16,236 nt of DNA from CAZALT01 sp964485515 (GTDB lineage: Bacteria; Actinomycetota; Acidimicrobiia; Acidimicrobiales; Acidimicrobilacustridaceae). This document shows, piece after piece, positions 12,910 through 16,236 of the stretch (the stretch's first letter is position 1; every line of letters begins with the position of its first letter). Below the pieces are notes generated by a model. That model had not been told where the DNA came from. It worked only from the letters and a program-made list of their open reading frames with translations, and made no database searches. Where the stretch lies: positions 1-16,236 of the forward strand of contig CAZALT010000076.1 in NCBI GenBank assembly GCA_964485515.1, read 5' to 3'. Made by a program: the position numbers and the translations under genes.

Positions 12910-15900
12910 TCACCCCAGGTCGAGGAGGCCTCGGATGTCGTCCTCGCTGAGGGCGCCGTTGAGGGCCCCGTCGGCGTCCATCACGCTGGCGAACAGGTCG
13001 GCCTTGCGGGCCTTGAGCTCCATGACCTTCTCCTCGATGGTGCCGGTGGACACGTAGCGGTACACCATGACCGGGTTGGCCTGGCCGATGCGGTGGGTGC
13101 GGTCGACGGCCTGGTTCTCGGTGGCGGGGTTCCACCACGGGTCGAGGATGAAGCAGTAGTCGGCCTCGGTGAGGTTGAGCCCGAACCCGCCGGCCTTGAG
13201 GCTGATGACGAACACCGGCGCGTCGCCGTCCTTGAACCGCGAGATGGCCGCGTCGCGCTTGCGGGTGCGGCCATCGAGGTAGCTGTGGTCGATGCCGGCC
13301 TCGTCGAGGCGGGTGCGGACCCGCTTGAGGTAGCGGGTGAACTGGCTGAACACGAGCGCCCGATGCCCTTCGGCCACGACCTGACCGACGTCGTCGAGCA
13401 GGCGATCGAGCTTGGCCGAGCCGATGTGGTCGTCGGCCTCGTCGACCAGACCCGGATCGAGGGCGAGCTGGCGGAGCAGCGTGAGCGACTTGAAGATCTC
13501 GAAGCGGTTCTTGCGCACGTCGCCGACCAGGCCCAGCACCTTCTGGCGTTGACGCTGGAGCTGGAGGTCGTAGATCTTGCGGTGGCGCGGGCTCAGCTCG
13601 ATCTCGGCGACCTGTTCGGTCTTGGGCGGCAGCTCGGTGAGCACCTCGTCCTTGGTGCGGCGCCGCATGAGCGGCGCGATGCGGCGCCGGAGCGTGGCGA
13701 GCAGCTCGGGTGCATCGCCCTTCTCGATGGGCTTGCGGTAGGTGTCGCTGAAGCGCTTGGGGTCGGGGTAGAGCCCCGGCGCGGTGATCGACAGCAGCGC
13801 CCACAGGTCCATGAGCGAGTTCTCGAGCGGGGTGCCCGTGACCGCGATCTTGGTGGCCGCGTCGAGGCGGCGGACGCACTGGTAGGTCTTGCCGGTGTGG
13901 TTCTTGACGAACTGCGCCTCGTCGAGCAGCAACAGCTCCCAGTCGTGCTGCGCGTAGTCGTCGTACTCGAGCCGGAACAGCGCGTAGGAGGTGACGACGA
14001 GCTGCGCGCCGGCGATCTCGTCGGTGAGCGCCGTTCCCCGCCGCGCCGCCGTGGCCGAGATGGTCCGGACGTCGAGGCCCGGGGCGAAGCGGGCCGCTTC
14101 CCGCGCCCAGTTCTCGACGACGCTGGTGGGGGCCACCACGAGGAAGCGGGCATCGGGGTCTCGTTCGAGGACGTGGAGGCACAGGGCCAGGGTCTGCACG
14201 GTCTTGCCGAGGCCCATGTCGTCGGCGAGGATCCCGCCGAGGCCGTTGCCGTGGAGGAAGGCGAGCCAGTCGAGGCCCTCCTGCTGGTAGTGGCGCAGGG
14301 TGGCGTCGAGCCCCGCCGGCACGGGCACCGGTTCGGGCGCCGTGAGCGCGCCGAGTCGCCCGACGCTGTTCGCCCAGCGCTCGGACTGGGCGGCGACCAC
14401 GCCGAGCCCCGACAGCTCGTCCCACCAGCTGGTCTGGAACCGGTTGATGCGCGCCACGCCGTCCTCGCCCGGACCAGGCGGGTCGAGCAGCCCGCGGGCC
14501 TCGGCGATCAGGGCGCGCAGCCGGTCGAAGTCGGGTCGGTCGAGGCGCAGCCACGTGCCCGACGGCAGGATGAGGGCGTCGTCGCCCTCGTTGAGCGCGG
14601 TGAACAGCGTGACGAAGTCGATCGTCTCGCCCTCGACGCTGACCGACACGGCGAGGTCGAACCAGTCGTTGCGGTTCGCCGGGTCGCCGCTGTCGGACAC
14701 CCTGAGCGAGATGAGCGGATCTTCCGACGCTTCGCGCAGCCGCGGCTGGTCGCCCGCGTGCTCCACGACGACGAGGTCGTCCGCTTCGAGCGAGGGGATG
14801 ACCTCGGTCAGCACGGTGACCGCCAGCGGGCCGGTGAGGTGGCGATCCCACGGCAGGCCGTCGGCGGCGAGCAGCGCGAATTGCAGGTGCTCGGGCAGGT
14901 GCTCGTCGAGGGCCAGCGCGTCGATCGCCTCGGCTTCCGCGGTCAGGTCGCGTGCCAGGCCCCCTGGCGAGCGCAGCGGGTGGTCGACGGTGCGATCGCC
15001 CCGCCGATAGCGGGCGTACCAGGCGAGATCGACCACCGTGGGCGCCGTGCGCTCGACGACGAGCACGAGCCCGGCGAGCTCGCTGGTGGTGAACACGACG
15101 CTGTCGTCGGACGAGCCGACCTCGGCGTGGCGGGCGAGCACCGGCTGGTAGCGGTCGAGCAGCTCGTCGACATCCGCGGCCGGCACGGTGATGGGCCCGG
15201 CCGCCACCAGTTGGGCCACGCCGGGGTGCAACGACTCGGCGAGCGGGACGAGCTCGAGGAACCCGCGGTCGGTCCGCCAGAACCCGTGCGCCGGCGTGCC
15301 GAGGAAGTAGCCCTCCAGCTTGTCGGGGTCGATGTGCTCGTCGCCGACCCCGAAGGTGGTGGCGAGCGTGACCGATCCGGCGGCGTCGGCGGTGAGATCG
15401 ACGTGCACCTTCGCCGGGACCGCTGCGACCTCGACGGTGTCGGCGGGGTGTTCACCCACGAGGGTGACGCCCGCCTCGATGACCCGATCGAGCAGCGGCC
15501 ACAGGTCGGGCCCGTACCGGGTGAGCGAGCCCAGGTCGTTGTGCGCGTAGTAGCTGTCGAATCCACCGCTGACGGCGAGCGCACGGAGCGCGGACCGGTG
15601 CCGCTGGTCGATGTCGCTCTGCATCGAGCCGGTCGACATGTCGCGCCAGGACGCGCCGGTCTTGATCCACTTGCCGGTCTTGCCCCGGCGCATCGGCCGG
15701 GCCATGAGTCGAGGGCCGGTGTCGACCGACCACCGACTGGGGCGGGGGTGATCGACCACGATCTGGAGCGCCAGTCCGCTCTTGGGGAGTTCGCCGTCGA
15801 CCTCGCCGACGGCCAGACCGGCCAGCGCCGTGCGCCACCGCGAGCCATCGTCGCCGCCGTTGGTGAACGGTGAGCCGTGCATCACCTCGTGCTCCCACCG

Positions 15901-16188
15901 TGCGGTGAGGATGGCGGCGACGCAGTGCTTGCACGCGCCGCCGATGGGACACGAGCAGGTGTCGTCGAGATCGAAGCCGTCGGCCCGGCCGTTCCACCGC
16001 ACCTGCACGACGTAGGGGGAGCGACCCGACCCCTGGCACACCGCCTTGATGATCCCCGGCGACGTGCCGAGGAGCTGGACGCGGTCCTCGTCGGCGTACG
16101 CCTCGCCGCGCGCCAGTGAGCCGGGATCGTAGAGATCCTCGAGCACCTCATCGGTGAGGACGGCCACGGAGAGGGGTGAAGTCGCCAA
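12910..16188 (-). CDS. SWIM zinc-finger SNF2-family DNA helicase/ATPase
   Basis: The 1092-residue protein is a Swi2/Snf2 ATPase that would translocate on DNA or remodel protein-DNA complexes. A SWIM zinc finger lies near the N-terminus (C78, C80, C86, H88 in CSCPIGGACKHC). A long family-specific middle region follows. The helicase core starts near residue 630: Walker A GGILADDMGLGKTVQT (about 645-665), motif II LLLDEAQFVKN (about 750), LVFSQFTRYLKRVRTRLDEA in the C-terminal helicase domain, and ENQAVDRTHRIGQ (about 1020-1035). All motifs are intact. The start is TTG 16188, supported by AAGGTGG 6 nt upstream; an in-frame GTG seven codons later is an alternative. It converges on the TetR gene with 39 bp between stop codons. 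Nothing ties it to the acyl-CoA genes; a DNA-repair or transcription-related role is usual for the family. Confidence 0.93.
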   Translation of the reverse strand: MATSPLSVAVLTDEVLEDLYDPGSLARGEAYADEDRVQLLGTSPGIIKAVCQGSGRSPYVVQVRWNGRADGFDLDDTCSCPIGGACKHCVAAILTARWEHEVMHGSPFTNGGDDGSRWRTALAGLAVGEVDGELPKSGLALQIVVDHPRPSRWSVDTGPRLMARPMRRGKTGKWIKTGASWRDMSTGSMQSDIDQRHRSALRALAVSGGFDSYYAHNDLGSLTRYGPDLWPLLDRVIEAGVTLVGEHPADTVEVAAVPAKVHVDLTADAAGSVTLATTFGVGDEHIDPDKLEGYFLGTPAHGFWRTDRGFLELVPLAESLHPGVAQLVAAGPITVPAADVDELLDRYQPVLARHAEVGSSDDSVVFTTSELAGLVLVVERTAPTVVDLAWYARYRRGDRTVDHPLRSPGGLARDLTAEAEAIDALALDEHLPEHLQFALLAADGLPWDRHLTGPLAVTVLTEVIPSLEADDLVVVEHAGDQPRLREASEDPLISLRVSDSGDPANRNDWFDLAVSVSVEGETIDFVTLFTALNEGDDALILPSGTWLRLDRPDFDRLRALIAEARGLLDPPGPGEDGVARINRFQTSWWDELSGLGVVAAQSERWANSVGRLGALTAPEPVPVPAGLDATLRHYQQEGLDWLAFLHGNGLGGILADDMGLGKTVQTLALCLHVLERDPDARFLVVAPTSVVENWAREAARFAPGLDVRTISATAARRGTALTDEIAGAQLVVTSYALFRLEYDDYAQHDWELLLLDEAQFVKNHTGKTYQCVRRLDAATKIAVTGTPLENSLMDLWALLSITAPGLYPDPKRFSDTYRKPIEKGDAPELLATLRRRIAPLMRRRTKDEVLTELPPKTEQVAEIELSPRHRKIYDLQLQRQRQKVLGLVGDVRKNRFEIFKSLTLLRQLALDPGLVDEADDHIGSAKLDRLLDDVGQVVAEGHRALVFSQFTRYLKRVRTRLDEAGIDHSYLDGRTRKRDAAISRFKDGDAPVFVISLKAGGFGLNLTEADYCFILDPWWNPATENQAVDRTHRIGQANPVMVYRYVSTGTIEEKVMELKARKADLFASVMDADGALNGALSEDDIRGLLDLG

Positions 16189-16236
16189 GGCAGCCCACCT
16201 TATGCAGCCCCTACGACAGCATCGCCACCCGGGGGC

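Noticed and set aside
13093..15873. Open frame of over 900 codons on the plus strand opposite the SNF2 gene
   Set aside because: The product is low-complexity (Val/Gly/Arg/Asp rich) with no domain, and the minus strand holds all helicase motifs. High GC content commonly leaves such antisense frames open.

Overview
The window is high-GC DNA (clearly above 60 %, with strong G/C preference at third codon positions). It carries short leaders, ATGA/TGATG gene overlaps, GTG and TTG starts, and many acyl-CoA catabolic genes. This points to an actinobacterium; the sigma-factor remnant and gene style would suit the Acidimicrobiia, but that placement is inference. Three runs of exactly 100 N (3275-3374, 7157-7256, 12014-12113) are scaffold gaps, so this is a draft or metagenome assembly. 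Two of the gaps interrupt genes.

Layout. The left edge (1-288, minus) holds the C-terminal part of an ECF-type sigma factor with a zinc-finger-like tail; its 5' half is missing. Next comes a class III CoA-transferase (289-1473, minus), divergent from a Uma2-family nuclease-fold protein (1719-2255, plus) and a crotonase (2311-3129, plus). After a gap-containing intergenic stretch (3130-3510) lies a long minus-strand operon transcribed from about 10.9 kb down to 3.5 kb. In order of transcription it encodes a divergent small acyl-CoA dehydrogenase subunit, a PaaG-like crotonase, two further crotonases, an AMP-forming acyl-CoA ligase (N-terminus lost in a gap), a full-size acyl-CoA dehydrogenase and a cytochrome P450. 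Upstream of it are an amidohydrolase-fold protein that lacks the usual HxH metal motif (minus), perhaps preceded by a coupled 42-residue ORF, and a divergently transcribed TetR regulator broken by a gap. The right end is a 1092-residue SWIM/SNF2 helicase (minus), which looks like an unrelated housekeeping gene.

How the genes fit together (inference). The ligase and/or CoA-transferase would activate a carboxylic acid as a CoA thioester. The two acyl-CoA dehydrogenases, possibly one heteromeric enzyme as in mycobacterial steroid catabolism, would desaturate it. The crotonases would hydrate, isomerise or hydrolyse intermediates, and the P450 would hydroxylate the substrate. The substrate is unknown; a sterol side chain, terpenoid or branched/alicyclic acid is plausible.

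The most notable signals are: (i) a near-identical 16-bp palindrome, AAA(C/G)CTCTAGATGTTT, upstream of both the operon and the distant CoA-transferase, with a weaker match before the P450, suggesting one regulon perhaps under the local TetR; (ii) three crotonases that all carry His where rat enoyl-CoA hydratase has catalytic Glu164; (iii) a 46-nt near-perfect hairpin in the operon leader; (iv) a 12-bp tandem repeat that keeps the frame open past the dehydrogenase stop codon. No tRNA, rRNA, CRISPR array or complete insertion sequence was seen.
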